Source of the DNA: Hirschia maritima DSM 19733
Lineage (GTDB): Bacteria > Pseudomonadota > Alphaproteobacteria > Caulobacterales > Hyphomonadaceae
DNA length: 64,000 nt
Reading direction: 5' to 3'
Assembly: GCF_000378345.1 (NCBI RefSeq)
Contig: NZ_KB899545.1
Location: 558,001-622,000, forward strand
This document shows positions 36,301-45,930 of this stretch, in pieces. The notes under the pieces are model-generated. The model saw nothing but the letters and a program-made list of their open reading frames with translations. It ran no database searches and was not told the origin of the DNA. Positions within the stretch are counted from its first letter, which is position 1; each line of letters starts with the position of its first letter. Position numbers and translations under genes: made by a program.

Positions 36301-37774
36301 ACTCCTTCCTTTTGTTCTAGTTGAAAGAGGAACACATGGTGTGCGTGTGGTAGTAGCTAATCGCATAGCTCAAACGTTAAATATTCACGCTGGATTAGCT
36401 TTCACTGATGCCCGCGCACGCGCACCAAACCTTGTGTTTGAAGAAATAGACCGAGATGCAGATAGACTAGCTTTACAAAAGCTTGCAAATTGGATGGTAC
36501 GCTTTTCGCCGCGTGTCAGTGTTATTAGTGACGACGCCATTGTGATGGATGTTACGGGTATAAATCACTTATTTGATGATGAAGCCTCTTTGGGTAAGCT
36601 GGTCCAGGCGCGTTTGAGTGACAATGGGTATGCATCTTACATTGCTATTGCGGATACGTTAGGCGCTGCACATGCGTTAGCCCGATTTTCAACAAAACGG
36701 GAACATGCCTTCATATCATGTTCTGGAGATGAAAAACAAGATTTGGCAGGCCTGCCGACAAGAGCTTTACGTTTATCTGAACCGACTACCCAATTATTGA
36801 GACGATTTGGTTTAACGCGTATTGGACAGCTTTATGAATTGAATCGCAAAGCATTGGCGCGGAGGTTTGCATCGCGTGAAGCAGCGGATGCCGTGGTGCT
36901 GAGATTGGATCAGGCATTAGGTATACGCCATGAGCCTATAAAGCCTACCATTGCAGAGCCTGAATGGGTCATGCGTTTGCCATGCCCCGAACCTGTAGCA
37001 GCACAAGAAGGTGTTGAATATGCGCTAGATCAGCTTTTGTCTCAACTTTGTCGCAAGCTAAATAATCATGGCGTAGGTGCACGTGATTTTTACTTCTATG
37101 CGTTTTGTACGGATGGAAAAAGTTCTCACATTCGTGTGTCATCTGCCAACGCTGTGCGAGATACAAAGCATATCAAGCGGCTACTGAAAGAGCATATAGA
37201 TACAATCAATCCCGGTTTTGGCATTGATATGTTTATGCTTGCTGCCGCGCGGACTGAAAGTCTGGATCATGATGCGAGGCCTCTATCTGCTGAGATGGTT
37301 GGAAATTTTGATGAGGAGGCTTTTATACGCCTTGCTGATCGACTGGCCGTTCGCTTGGGTGAAAAAGCGGTGCAAATGCCAACCTTCTATCAAAGCCACG
37401 TACCAGAGCGAGCGGAAAGCTTTGCAAAATTTGACACATCCTTGATGAAGGAGGAGAGCGTCTCTTCTAACGCAGGACCACGGCCTTTACGATTATTTGA
37501 AACACCAGAGCATGTAGAGGTGATGGCTGAGGTACCAGATGGTCCACCAGCGCGTCTGATATGGCGACGTGTCATGCGCAAAATAGTACGCGCAGACGGC
37601 CCAGAACGGATCGCGCCGGAATGGTGGAAATTGTCAGAGAAGGGTGCGCGTGCACGTGATTATTATCGCATAGAGGATGAAGAAGGCTATCGTTACTGGA
37701 TTTATCGAAATGGACTTTATGATGATAATCGCGGCGGACCACCTCAATGGTATGTGCATGGGATGTTTACGTGA
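36191..37774 (+). CDS. imuB: ImuB, Y-family polymerase-like protein without polymerase activity
   Basis: A protein of about 527 residues of the ImuB branch of Y-family polymerases. The N terminus KRYLYVWFPAWALDRLRR is typical. The usual catalytic acidic residues are not found where a true DinB would have them. It holds a helix-hairpin-helix/little-finger region and the ImuB C-terminal domain (GRPRPLRLF-like GPRPLRLFETPEHVEVMAEV, then YYRIEDEEGYRYWIYRNGLY). Three ATGs lie in a row (36185, 36188, 36191); GGAG at 36180 best serves the last. ImuB bridges the beta clamp, ImuA and DnaE2. Confidence 0.93.
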   Translation: MKRYLYVWFPAWALDRLRREKCQKLQERPSHSEKPLKLLPFVLVERGTHGVRVVVANRIAQTLNIHAGLAFTDARARAPNLVFEEIDRDADRLALQKLANWMVRFSPRVSVISDDAIVMDVTGINHLFDDEASLGKLVQARLSDNGYASYIAIADTLGAAHALARFSTKREHAFISCSGDEKQDLAGLPTRALRLSEPTTQLLRRFGLTRIGQLYELNRKALARRFASREAADAVVLRLDQALGIRHEPIKPTIAEPEWVMRLPCPEPVAAQEGVEYALDQLLSQLCRKLNNHGVGARDFYFYAFCTDGKSSHIRVSSANAVRDTKHIKRLLKEHIDTINPGFGIDMFMLAAARTESLDHDARPLSAEMVGNFDEEAFIRLADRLAVRLGEKAVQMPTFYQSHVPERAESFAKFDTSLMKEESVSSNAGPRPLRLFETPEHVEVMAEVPDGPPARLIWRRVMRKIVRADGPERIAPEWWKLSEKGARARDYYRIEDEEGYRYWIYRNGLYDDNRGGPPQWYVHGMFT

Positions 37775-37776
37775 AT

Positions 37777-40700
37777 ATGTCTTATGCTGAACTTGCCGTT
37801 ACAACGAATTTCTCTTTCCTACGCGGTGCCAGCCATGCTGAGGAGTTAGTTACACAAGCTAAAGCGCTAGGCTTATGTGCGATTGGTATTGCTGATCGAA
37901 ATACATTAGCGGGTGTTGTGCGGGCACATGTCGCAGCCAAAGAACATGGTATGCGATTGCTTTCAGGTGTGCGTCTGGAACTCAACGATGGTATCAGCCT
38001 GTTATGCTATCCAACAGATAGAGCCGCTTATGGGCGATTATCGCATTTACTGTCGGAAGGTAAGATGCGTGCCCCTAAAGGGGAATGTCATATTTCACTT
38101 GATGATGTGGTTGCAAAGCGTGCAGGGCAGATTTTTATTATTATTCCACCTGCAAATTGGGATGAAGACTTTGAGCAGAAATTAAAGACATGCACAGAAG
38201 TTTTTTCCACGCAATTGTATGTCGCGGCAACTTATCTTCATGGTGGTAAGAACCGAGAAAGACTTGCGCGGTTAAATGCATTGGCAAGTCAATATAATGT
38301 GCCATTGCTCGCCACAAATGATGTACTTTATCACGCGCCCCATAGGCGTCCGTTACAAGACATTCTGACCTGTATTCGAGAGCATGTTTCACTAGATCAA
38401 GCAGGTTATTTGCTTGAAGCTAATGCCGAGCGATACCTTAAACCACCGGAAGAAATCATGCGTCTCTTTAAAGGCTTTGAGGAGGCAATCAAAAATACGC
38501 ATAAAGTTGTAGATGCATGTCAATTTTCTCTCGATGAATTGCGCTATGAATATCCTGATGAACCGGTACCTAAAGGTAAAACCCCGCAGGAACATTTGGT
38601 TGATATTACATGGCAAGGAGCGAGATGGCGTTACCCTCAAGGAGTACCGGAGAAAGTCCAAAAGTCTTTGAGTTATGAGCTGGATCTCATTGGTGAACTG
38701 AATGTCGCGCAATACTTTTTAACAGTGCATGATATTGTGAAATGGGCGCGTCAGCAGGATATTTTATGTCAGGGGCGCGGATCTGCGGCGAATTCAGTCG
38801 TGTGTTATTGTCTGGGTGTGACCAGCGTTGATCCATCAGTTCATAATCTTCTCTTTGATCGTTTCTTGTCCCGCGAGCGTAAGGAGCCACCTGATATTGA
38901 TGTGGATTTTGAGCATGAACGTCGCGAGGAAGTGATTCAATATGTTTATGAGCGTTATGGACGTCATCGAGCAGCGTTAACTGCCACTGTGATTAGCTAT
39001 CGCCCGCGTTCGGCTGTGCGTGAGGTGTGTAAAGCTTTTGGACTGAGTGAGGATGTTGCGACTGCATTGGCGAAAACAAATTGGGGTGCATATGGCAAAA
39101 CCATATCGGATAAACAGGCAAGTGAAAGCGGGCTAGATCCTCGCAATGAAACTATTCGCCGTGTACTGTATTTCACGCGGCAATTGATCGGATTTCCGCG
39201 CCATTTATCTCAACATGTAGGCGGTTTTGTTCTTACGCAAGGACCATTAATTGAGACTGTTCCTATAGGTAATGCAGCGATGGATGATCGCACTTTTATT
39301 GAATGGGATAAAGATGATATTGATGCACTAGGTATTATGAAGGTGGATGTGCTGGCGCTCGGCATGCTGAGCTGTATTCGCAAATGCTTTGATATGCTCA
39401 GGCTTTACAAAGGGTTGGATTATAATTTGGCGAGTGTGCCACAAGATGATTCAGCTGTGTATGACATGCTATGCGAAGCCGATAGCATAGGTGTGTTTCA
39501 GGTGGAAAGTCGTGCTCAAATGAGCATGTTGCCACGTTTAAGGCCACGAACCTTTTATGATTTGGTGATTGAAGTTGCGATTGTGCGTCCTGGCCCCATA
39601 CAAGGGGATATGGTGCACCCTTATTTACGGCGTAGAAAAGGTATTGAGAAGGTTAGCTATCCATCTCCCGCGCCTCAACATGGCCCCGCTGATGAACTTG
39701 AAAACATCCTCAAACGCACATTGGGGGTTCCGTTGTTTCAGGAGCAAGCCATGCAAGTGGCAATTGATGCGGCCAAGTTCACAGCCGATGAAGCCAATGG
39801 GCTACGCAAAGCTATGGCAACGTTCCGGCGTAATGGAACGATGGGATTATACGAAGATAAATTTATCAATGGGTTGGTAGGGCGTGGATATAAACCAGAT
39901 TTTGCGCAAGCGTGTTTTGATCAGGTGAAAGGCTTTGGAGATTACGGATTTCCAGAAAGCCATGCTGCCAGTTTCGCTTTGCTGGTTTACATATCTTCTT
40001 GGCTGAAATGTCATCATCCAGAAGTTTTTTGTGCAGCTATATTAAATTCTCAACCTATGGGGTTTTATGCACCTGCTCAATTGGTCCGCGATGCACGTGA
40101 GCATGATGTGGAAGTACGTGCAGCTGATATAAATTATTCCAATTGGGATAATATCTTAGAACCTAAAGAAGACGGTCGTTTTGCTGTGCGTTTGGGGCTG
40201 AGGCAAATAGATGGAATGAGCGAAGCGCAGGTGGAAATTCTGGAAGATTTGCGGGCTGGAGGATATGAAACACCAGAAGATTTACGTCAGCGTACGGGTT
40301 TGCCGCGAAATGTATTAGAGAAACTAGCAGCCGCTGATGCATTCCGGTCAATGGCATTAGCTCGACGTGAAGCGTTATGGGCGATACGTGGACAAACACA
40401 GGACGTACCAACGCAATTATTTGCGTGTTCGAACGTAAAAGAACAGGGTAACGAAACGGAGGTTAAACTTCCGAAAATGCCAATGTCTGAGCATGTTATT
40501 CAAGATTATCATTCTACGCGATTGTCCTTGAAGGCTCATCCGGTCTCGTTTCTAAGGGAGAGATATCAGAAATTAGGTATTCGTACGACCGAAGAGATAT
40601 ATGACTTACCTAGCGGGTCTCGCGTGATGGTGGCGGGTATTGTACTTGTGCGTCAACGGCCCGGTACGGCATCAGGTATTGTTTTTGTAACGCTTGAAGA

Positions 40701-41004
40701 TGAAACAGGCGTAGCTAATTTGATTGTGTGGCCCAAAGTGATGGAACGTTTTCGACCTGTCGTGATGGGAGCTTATCTTATTGCTGTGAAGGGGCGTGTG
40801 CAAACAGCGGATAATGTAACGCATATTCTCGCGGAAGAAGTTATAGACCGTACACTTGATCTGGAGTTCCTGACAGAAGATACACAAAATGTTTGCGTTA
40901 AAGATGGGGAAGTGAAGAATTGGCCTGTCTATGCATTAAAGTCGGAGATTGCGCGACATCCGCGTAATGTTCGAGCTATTCCAACAAGCCGAGATTTTCA
41001 TTAA
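37777..41004 (+). CDS. dnaE2: Error-prone DNA polymerase III alpha subunit DnaE2
   Basis: A 1075-residue C-family polymerase, the inducible translesion enzyme of the cassette. The N-terminal PHP domain starts YAELAVTTNFSFLRGASH. Polymerase active-site aspartates are in PPDIDVDFEHERREEVIQY. Finger/thumb motifs include QGRGSAANSVVCYCLG and KGFGDYGFPESHAASFALLVY. The C terminus has an OB fold (VMVAGIVLVRQRPGTASG) and the usual DnaE2 truncation of the tau-binding end. The start is the ATG at 37777; a GTG at 37771 overlapping the imuB stop (GTGA) is also possible. It is the last gene of the operon. Confidence 0.96.
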   Translation: MSYAELAVTTNFSFLRGASHAEELVTQAKALGLCAIGIADRNTLAGVVRAHVAAKEHGMRLLSGVRLELNDGISLLCYPTDRAAYGRLSHLLSEGKMRAPKGECHISLDDVVAKRAGQIFIIIPPANWDEDFEQKLKTCTEVFSTQLYVAATYLHGGKNRERLARLNALASQYNVPLLATNDVLYHAPHRRPLQDILTCIREHVSLDQAGYLLEANAERYLKPPEEIMRLFKGFEEAIKNTHKVVDACQFSLDELRYEYPDEPVPKGKTPQEHLVDITWQGARWRYPQGVPEKVQKSLSYELDLIGELNVAQYFLTVHDIVKWARQQDILCQGRGSAANSVVCYCLGVTSVDPSVHNLLFDRFLSRERKEPPDIDVDFEHERREEVIQYVYERYGRHRAALTATVISYRPRSAVREVCKAFGLSEDVATALAKTNWGAYGKTISDKQASESGLDPRNETIRRVLYFTRQLIGFPRHLSQHVGGFVLTQGPLIETVPIGNAAMDDRTFIEWDKDDIDALGIMKVDVLALGMLSCIRKCFDMLRLYKGLDYNLASVPQDDSAVYDMLCEADSIGVFQVESRAQMSMLPRLRPRTFYDLVIEVAIVRPGPIQGDMVHPYLRRRKGIEKVSYPSPAPQHGPADELENILKRTLGVPLFQEQAMQVAIDAAKFTADEANGLRKAMATFRRNGTMGLYEDKFINGLVGRGYKPDFAQACFDQVKGFGDYGFPESHAASFALLVYISSWLKCHHPEVFCAAILNSQPMGFYAPAQLVRDAREHDVEVRAADINYSNWDNILEPKEDGRFAVRLGLRQIDGMSEAQVEILEDLRAGGYETPEDLRQRTGLPRNVLEKLAAADAFRSMALARREALWAIRGQTQDVPTQLFACSNVKEQGNETEVKLPKMPMSEHVIQDYHSTRLSLKAHPVSFLRERYQKLGIRTTEEIYDLPSGSRVMVAGIVLVRQRPGTASGIVFVTLEDETGVANLIVWPKVMERFRPVVMGAYLIAVKGRVQTADNVTHILAEEVIDRTLDLEFLTEDTQNVCVKDGEVKNWPVYALKSEIARHPRNVRAIPTSRDFH

Positions 41005-41214
41005 TGGAATAAACTTATTTAAATTAAGACACGCAGTTTATGCGGCTCATGGAAATAGCGTACATCGGAATGAAAAAACTGAACTTCAAAAATTGGTGCT
41101 AAAAATAGCCGTTCCGAGACATTTAGAATACTGTCGAGAAAATGGATTTAGAACTCCCCAAACCACATTACCCTTCAGGATATTAGATGATTTTTCGTGC
41201 TTAGTTGAAGTAAA

Positions 41215-41289
<75 letters not shown>

Positions 41290-41389
41290 ACTTTTAAACG
41301 CTGAAGATCAAAATATTCTGCAGCGAGGCAATCGCATAGCTTATCTAATCATTGAAGAAAAGGGCTAAGATGGTTAAGAGGGTAAAATC

Positions 41390-41551
41390 ATGTGTGAGAA
41401 AAACAAAAAAAATGCGAAAAAGTCTCCGCCTTCAACCAAAGAAGCAAGGTTGTCGGAGGCACTACGCGCCAATTTGAGACGTAGGAAAGCTGCAACGAAA
41501 AAAATGCAGAATACTAATCGACCAAATTCTTCGAGCACAACTGATGAATAA
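41390..41551 (+). CDS. Small basic conserved protein upstream of murA
   Basis: A 53-residue ORF too short for ordinary gene finding: start ATG at 41390 with AGAGGG about 8 bases upstream, stop at 41551, 63 bases before murA. The protein is very basic and its core KEARLSEALRANLRRRKAA resembles short proteins I recall near murA in Caulobacterales-type genomes. Flanks are Ser/Thr/Asn-rich and probably disordered. A role cannot be given; the basic helix could bind RNA or a protein partner. Confidence 0.65.
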   Translation: MCEKNKKNAKKSPPSTKEARLSEALRANLRRRKAATKKMQNTNRPNSSSTTDE

Positions 41552-41614
41552 ACCGGATAGAATATCCTTAACTGCGCCTTGTTTGCGCCTTGAATTTAGG
41601 CTTACGTCCCCCTT

Positions 41615-42880
41615 ATGGACAAACTCGTAATTACAGGTAACGGCCCTTTAAAAGGTGAGATACTCATCTCTGGGGCTAAGAATTCAGCACTAAAGCTAAT
41701 GGTAGCATGCCTATTAACGGATGAACCCTTAGTGCTTTCCCGCATGCCAAATCTGGCGGATACTCGGTTCCTTTCTGAACTTTTGGCTTCGTTAGGTGTT
41801 GAAGTATATTGGCCTCGTGGTGAAAATACTTGTCACTTGAATGCAGCGACGCTCAAAACAACTATCGCCCCGTATGAACAAGTTAGAAAAATGCGAGCTA
41901 GCTTTAATGTACTAGGCCCCTTACTCGCGCGAGAAGGCCACGCGACTGTGTCGCTACCAGGCGGCTGTGCAATCGGCGCAAGACCTGTAGACCTTCACCT
42001 TCAAGCATTCGAAGCTATGGGTGCAGACATTGTAATTGAAGAGGGCTATGTAAAAGCCGCTGCAATTCGTGGTCTCAAAGGGGCAGAAATCGAATTTCCT
42101 TTTCCATCTGTTGGCGCGACTGAGCACACAATGCTAACCGCGACACTCGCTAAAGGGGTCACAACGATTAAAAACGCAGCTTGTGAGCCTGAAATAGAAG
42201 ATCTAGCTGATTGCTTAAACGCAATGGGAGCCAAGATTTCTGGTGCAGGCACAAGCACAATAGAAATCGAAGGTGTTAGCAAGCTAAACGGTCACAAACA
42301 TTTAGTAATGGCTGATCGAATCGAAGCGGGTACATACGCGATGGCAGTGGCTGCTACCGGCGGAGATGTATTATTGCGAGATGCGCCCGTCGAAGGGCTC
42401 TCCGCTATGATTGAGAGTTTAGAAAAAGCCGGTGTATCAGCAATGCCAGAAGAAAGTGGCCTGCGCATCCAGAGAGCTGAGGGCCGATTAAAGCCCGTCG
42501 ACATCAACACTGCGCCACACCCAGGCTTTCCAACGGACTTACAAGCCCAATTCATGGCCCTTATGACTACCGCAGACGGCGAATCAACTATTAGAGAAAA
42601 TATCTTCGAAAACCGTTTTATGCATGTGCCTGAATTATCTCGTCTTGGAGCCAAAATTCAAGTTAAAGGAAATGAGGCAATTGTAACCGGCGTTGATGAA
42701 CTCAAAGCCGCCCCTGTGATGGCGACGGATCTACGTGCATCCGTTTCACTAGTGATTGCAGGACTAGTTGCAACAGGAACCACAACAGTTAGCAGAGTCT
42801 ATCATTTGGATCGCGGTTTCGAACGCCTGGAAGAAAAGCTTGAAGCGTGCGGCGGTAAAGTTATTCGGGAAACTGAATAG
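41615..42880 (+). CDS. murA: UDP-N-acetylglucosamine 1-carboxyvinyltransferase
   Basis: A 421-residue MurA carrying out the first committed step of peptidoglycan synthesis, adding enolpyruvate to UDP-GlcNAc. The catalytic cysteine is Cys118 in LPGGCAIGARPVDLHL, so the enzyme should be sensitive to fosfomycin. The opening GNGPLKGEILISGAKNSAL and TAPHPGFPTDLQAQFMAL are typical. It heads the conserved alphaproteobacterial run up to yacG. Confidence 0.97.
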   Translation: MDKLVITGNGPLKGEILISGAKNSALKLMVACLLTDEPLVLSRMPNLADTRFLSELLASLGVEVYWPRGENTCHLNAATLKTTIAPYEQVRKMRASFNVLGPLLAREGHATVSLPGGCAIGARPVDLHLQAFEAMGADIVIEEGYVKAAAIRGLKGAEIEFPFPSVGATEHTMLTATLAKGVTTIKNAACEPEIEDLADCLNAMGAKISGAGTSTIEIEGVSKLNGHKHLVMADRIEAGTYAMAVAATGGDVLLRDAPVEGLSAMIESLEKAGVSAMPEESGLRIQRAEGRLKPVDINTAPHPGFPTDLQAQFMALMTTADGESTIRENIFENRFMHVPELSRLGAKIQVKGNEAIVTGVDELKAAPVMATDLRASVSLVIAGLVATGTTTVSRVYHLDRGFERLEEKLEACGGKVIRETE

Positions 42881-42952
42881 AGAATTGCAAAAATCAAGTA
42901 ATTATGGTCTAGCAACATACCGCTAAGACTAAACTTGAAACGGATCTGTAAG

Positions 42953-43408
42953 ATGAAAAAGCCATCTTCTCTTAGGCTCTTTGCCGAAGACAATGAAGGT
43001 CTAGAAGTTATTTCATCCATGACTCAGGATGGATTGGCGAAAATGACTGGTTTATCTTATCAGCCTAAGGTCCGTCGTTTTGCAATAGAAATGAACCGGT
43101 TCAATTGGGAAATTCTGTCTTCAAAAAAGCGTTATTTTCGTACATTATCCATGTTAGCAATAGATAGCGTTCTTAAGGTTCGAAGTCGCAACATTCCCTC
43201 TAAATCATCAAGTGAAATCATTTCTCTTCTTGCCATTTCATTTACAAAAAACAATGAAGAACAACCGGATGGTGTAATTCATCTAAGTTTTTCAAATAAT
43301 ATTGAAATGGAGTTGGAAGTTGAATGCTTGGACGTGTCTCTAATAGACAGCGATTCAAGCTGGCCAACCTTAAAAAAGCCAAAGCACAAAGACCCCAAGA
43401 AAGCTTAA
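42953..43408 (+). CDS. DUF2948 family protein
   Basis: A 151-residue protein of the DUF2948 family, found almost only in alphaproteobacteria between murA and hisD. The start at the ATG at 42953 gives the usual length and begins SSLRLFAEDNEGLEVISSM; a TTG at 42935 would add six residues. Typical features are FAIEMNRFNWE and the acidic C-terminal strand IEMELEVECLDVSLIDS. Function is unknown. It ends 2 bases before hisD. Confidence 0.88.
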   Translation: MKKPSSLRLFAEDNEGLEVISSMTQDGLAKMTGLSYQPKVRRFAIEMNRFNWEILSSKKRYFRTLSMLAIDSVLKVRSRNIPSKSSSEIISLLAISFTKNNEEQPDGVIHLSFSNNIEMELEVECLDVSLIDSDSSWPTLKKPKHKDPKKA

Positions 43409-43410
43409 TC

Positions 43411-44715
43411 ATGGCACGCCGATTTAACCTCGTCGAGAATCCATCAGAATTTGATGAATTCCGTAAATTTATCAAAGAACCACGAGGCGGCGGTAGCGCC
43501 GACGTCTCAGTTGCACAAAACATAGTTGACGACGTAAAAAAGAGAGGCTCTGCCGCTGTAGTAGAGTACACAACTCGGTTCGACAAACTTGATATCGATA
43601 ATGAAACACTTTCCAGCTCCAAAGTAGAGCTGGAAAAATTAGCTAAAAAATGTCCTGACGATGTCAAAAAAGCAATTGATTTCGCCGCAAAACGCATCAC
43701 AGCTTATCACGCCGAGCAGCTCCCCAAAGCCCACCGTTATGTCGATGAAATCGGTGCAGATATGGCTTGGCGTTGGAACGCAATTGAAGCTGTAGGATTA
43801 TACGTCCCAGGCGGACGTGCAAGCTATCCTAGTTCTGTACTCATGAATGCTATTCCAGCAAAAGTAGCTGGCGTCGAACGAATGGTTATGGTCGCTCCGG
43901 CACCAGAAGGCGTTCTAAACCCCGCTGTCGCTTATGCAGCAATCACAGTAGGGATCACTGAGTATTACCCCATAGGCGGGGCACAAGCTGTTGCTGCTCT
44001 TGCTTATGGCGCAGGGCCTATTAAACCTGTCGATAAGATCGTGGGCCCAGGGAATGCCTTCGTAGCGGCAGCAAAACGTATTGTGTTCGGTGATGTAGGC
44101 ATAGATACAATAGCCGGCCCGTCGGAAATCACTGTCGTTGCAGACGATCAAAACAATCCAGATTGGATCGCGGCGGATCTATTGTCTCAATGTGAACACG
44201 ACCCCGCAGCCCAATCCATCCTAATTACTGATAAAAAAGAATACGCTGACTTGGTTTCAAAAGCGGTGGATTCGCAGTTAAAAACTCTTCAAACGACTGA
44301 AACTGCAACAACTTCTTGGAATAATCATGGAGCAATCGTTGTTGCTCCCCCAGATTTAAGTGCAAAACTTGTCGATGTAATCGCACCGGAACACGTCGAG
44401 TTTGCTGTGGAAAATCCCGAAGAGTTGGTCGAATCAGTCAAACATGCGGGTGCTATGTTTGTGGGCAGATATGCCTCAGAAGCACTCGGTGACTATGTGA
44501 CTGGTTCTAATCACGTTCTGCCTACATCAGGTGCTGCCCGCTTTTCATCAGGGCTTTCTGCATTAGATTTCATGAAAAGAACATCTATCCAACGGATAGG
44601 GATTGATGCTTTCGCTGCTTTGTCGGAAGCTGCCGAAACTTTGGCGCTCGCCGAAGGATTACCGGCACACGCGAGATCAGTGTCCATTCGCACAAACAAG
44701 CCCAGAGCGGAATAA
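43411..44715 (+). CDS. hisD: Histidinol dehydrogenase
   Basis: A 434-residue zinc enzyme performing the last two steps of histidine synthesis, histidinol to histidine with two NAD+. The start ATG at 43411 directly follows DUF2948; the longer reading from 43324 lies within that gene. Signatures are GLYVPGGRASYPSSVLM, KIVGPGNAFVAAAKR, AGPSEITVVAD, LSQCEHDPAAQSILI and the zinc/catalytic region PEHVEFAVENP. Its stop overlaps the next start (TAATG). Confidence 0.96.
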   Translation: MARRFNLVENPSEFDEFRKFIKEPRGGGSADVSVAQNIVDDVKKRGSAAVVEYTTRFDKLDIDNETLSSSKVELEKLAKKCPDDVKKAIDFAAKRITAYHAEQLPKAHRYVDEIGADMAWRWNAIEAVGLYVPGGRASYPSSVLMNAIPAKVAGVERMVMVAPAPEGVLNPAVAYAAITVGITEYYPIGGAQAVAALAYGAGPIKPVDKIVGPGNAFVAAAKRIVFGDVGIDTIAGPSEITVVADDQNNPDWIAADLLSQCEHDPAAQSILITDKKEYADLVSKAVDSQLKTLQTTETATTSWNNHGAIVVAPPDLSAKLVDVIAPEHVEFAVENPEELVESVKHAGAMFVGRYASEALGDYVTGSNHVLPTSGAARFSSGLSALDFMKRTSIQRIGIDAFAALSEAAETLALAEGLPAHARSVSIRTNKPRAE

Positions 44716-45197
44716 TGGATGAGAAAAACAGAATAGCGTCAATTCATCTGGATGACGAAACCTTATCAGCAGCAGGTCCCGATGCAGAACACGAGCGTCG
44801 TGTAGCTATTTTTGACCTCATTGAAGATAACTTCTTTAAAGTGGAAGGGGTTGAACCTTCAGGGCCATACGACATCACACTGTCGTTGATGGACCAAAAA
44901 TTGGTTTTCGCTATTAGAAACCCAAGCGCTGAAGAAATGAAATTTATAATGTCGTTGATGCCGTTTAAACGGATAATCAAAGACTATTTTCAAATTTGCC
45001 AAAGTTACCATGATGCAATTCGTTCTTCGTCTCCAACACGAATAGAAGCTATTGATATGGGGCGCCGCAGTTTGCACAATGAGGGGTCTGAATTGTTATC
45101 CCAAAGGTTGGATGGCAAAGTTCAACTCGACTTTGATACATCAAGACGCCTATTTACGTTGATCTGCGCACTTCACCAAAAAGGCGGCCCTGTATAA
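44715..45197 (+). CDS. UPF0262 family protein
   Basis: A 160-residue member of UPF0262, a family of unknown function with a fixed place beside hisD in alphaproteobacteria. It reads NRIASIHLDDETL and ERRVAIFDLIEDNFFKV at the N terminus and IDMGRRSLHNEGSELLSQRL near the C terminus. It overlaps both neighbours by the TAATG type of junction, so it is tightly coupled to hisD and the phosphatase-like gene. Confidence 0.92.
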   Translation: MDEKNRIASIHLDDETLSAAGPDAEHERRVAIFDLIEDNFFKVEGVEPSGPYDITLSLMDQKLVFAIRNPSAEEMKFIMSLMPFKRIIKDYFQICQSYHDAIRSSSPTRIEAIDMGRRSLHNEGSELLSQRLDGKVQLDFDTSRRLFTLICALHQKGGPV

Positions 45198-45628
45198 TGG
45201 TCGACCAAACAGACATTCAATCTGTTCTATTCCTATGCACATTTAATGCTGTGCGCTCAGTAATGGCGGAAGCGCTGCTTAAATCAACTTACGGAAAGAT
45301 TTACACTCAATCAGCAGGGGTTCATGCAGGAGAAGATGCAGACATCTTCGTTACGGCTGTATTAAAAGATGTAGGCATTGATGTTTCAACTCATGAACCT
45401 CGCGCTCTTCGAGAATTGGATGAAGGCAGTTTCGATTTAATTATTACCCTGTCTGAGGAAGCCTACAGTTACGCAATTCAAGAAACTCGCACCGAATCGG
45501 TAGACATAGAGTTCTGGCCGACATACGACGCTACTCAGACAAAAGGGGCTCGCGCCACTAAAATTGCAGCGTATAGCGAAGTAAGAGATCAATTATTGGC
45601 GAAAATCAAAGATAGATTCGCAAAATAG
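45197..45628 (+). CDS. Low-molecular-weight phosphatase/arsenate reductase-like protein
   Basis: A 143-residue protein with the LMW protein-tyrosine-phosphatase fold. The P-loop is C14-TFNAV-R20-S, keeping the CX5R catalytic pattern. The general-acid loop reads FWPTYDATQ instead of the usual DP motif, so activity may differ. Alphaproteobacterial members at this place are often annotated as phosphatase or arsenate reductase; the housekeeping context speaks against arsenic resistance. It is coupled to UPF0262 by a one-base overlap. Confidence 0.87.
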   Translation: MVDQTDIQSVLFLCTFNAVRSVMAEALLKSTYGKIYTQSAGVHAGEDADIFVTAVLKDVGIDVSTHEPRALRELDEGSFDLIITLSEEAYSYAIQETRTESVDIEFWPTYDATQTKGARATKIAAYSEVRDQLLAKIKDRFAK

Positions 45629-45703
45629 ATGAAAATCTGATTATAAGCCCTTATTATATTATTGCGAACCGCATTCTGGTACGCGTAGCCGATCGAGGAG
45701 TAT

Positions 45704-45922
45704 ATGGCGAAAGAAGAATTATTAGAGTTTTCAGGAACAATTGTTGAATTGCTTCCCAACGCGACTTTCCGCGTAAAACTCGAAAACGACCACGAAATCA
45801 TTGCCCATACAGCGGGCAAAATGCGTAAAAACCGCATCCGTGTTCTGACTGGTGACAAAGTCCTAGTTGAAATGACACCATATGACCTGACTAAAGGTCG
45901 TATTACTTACCGTTTCAAATAA
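45704..45922 (+). CDS. infA: Translation initiation factor IF-1
   Basis: A 72-residue S1/OB-fold protein, the standard length for IF-1. The sequence [38 protein letters not shown] and the terminal GRITYRFK are diagnostic. It binds the 30S A site during initiation. GAGGAG lies about 7 bases before the ATG. It starts a sub-run with maf, RNase E/G and yacG. Confidence 0.98.
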   Translation: MAKEELLEFSGTIVELLPNATFRVKLENDHEIIAHTAGKMRKNRIRVLTGDKVLVEMTPYDLTKGRITYRFK

Positions 45923-45930
45923 TACATTCT

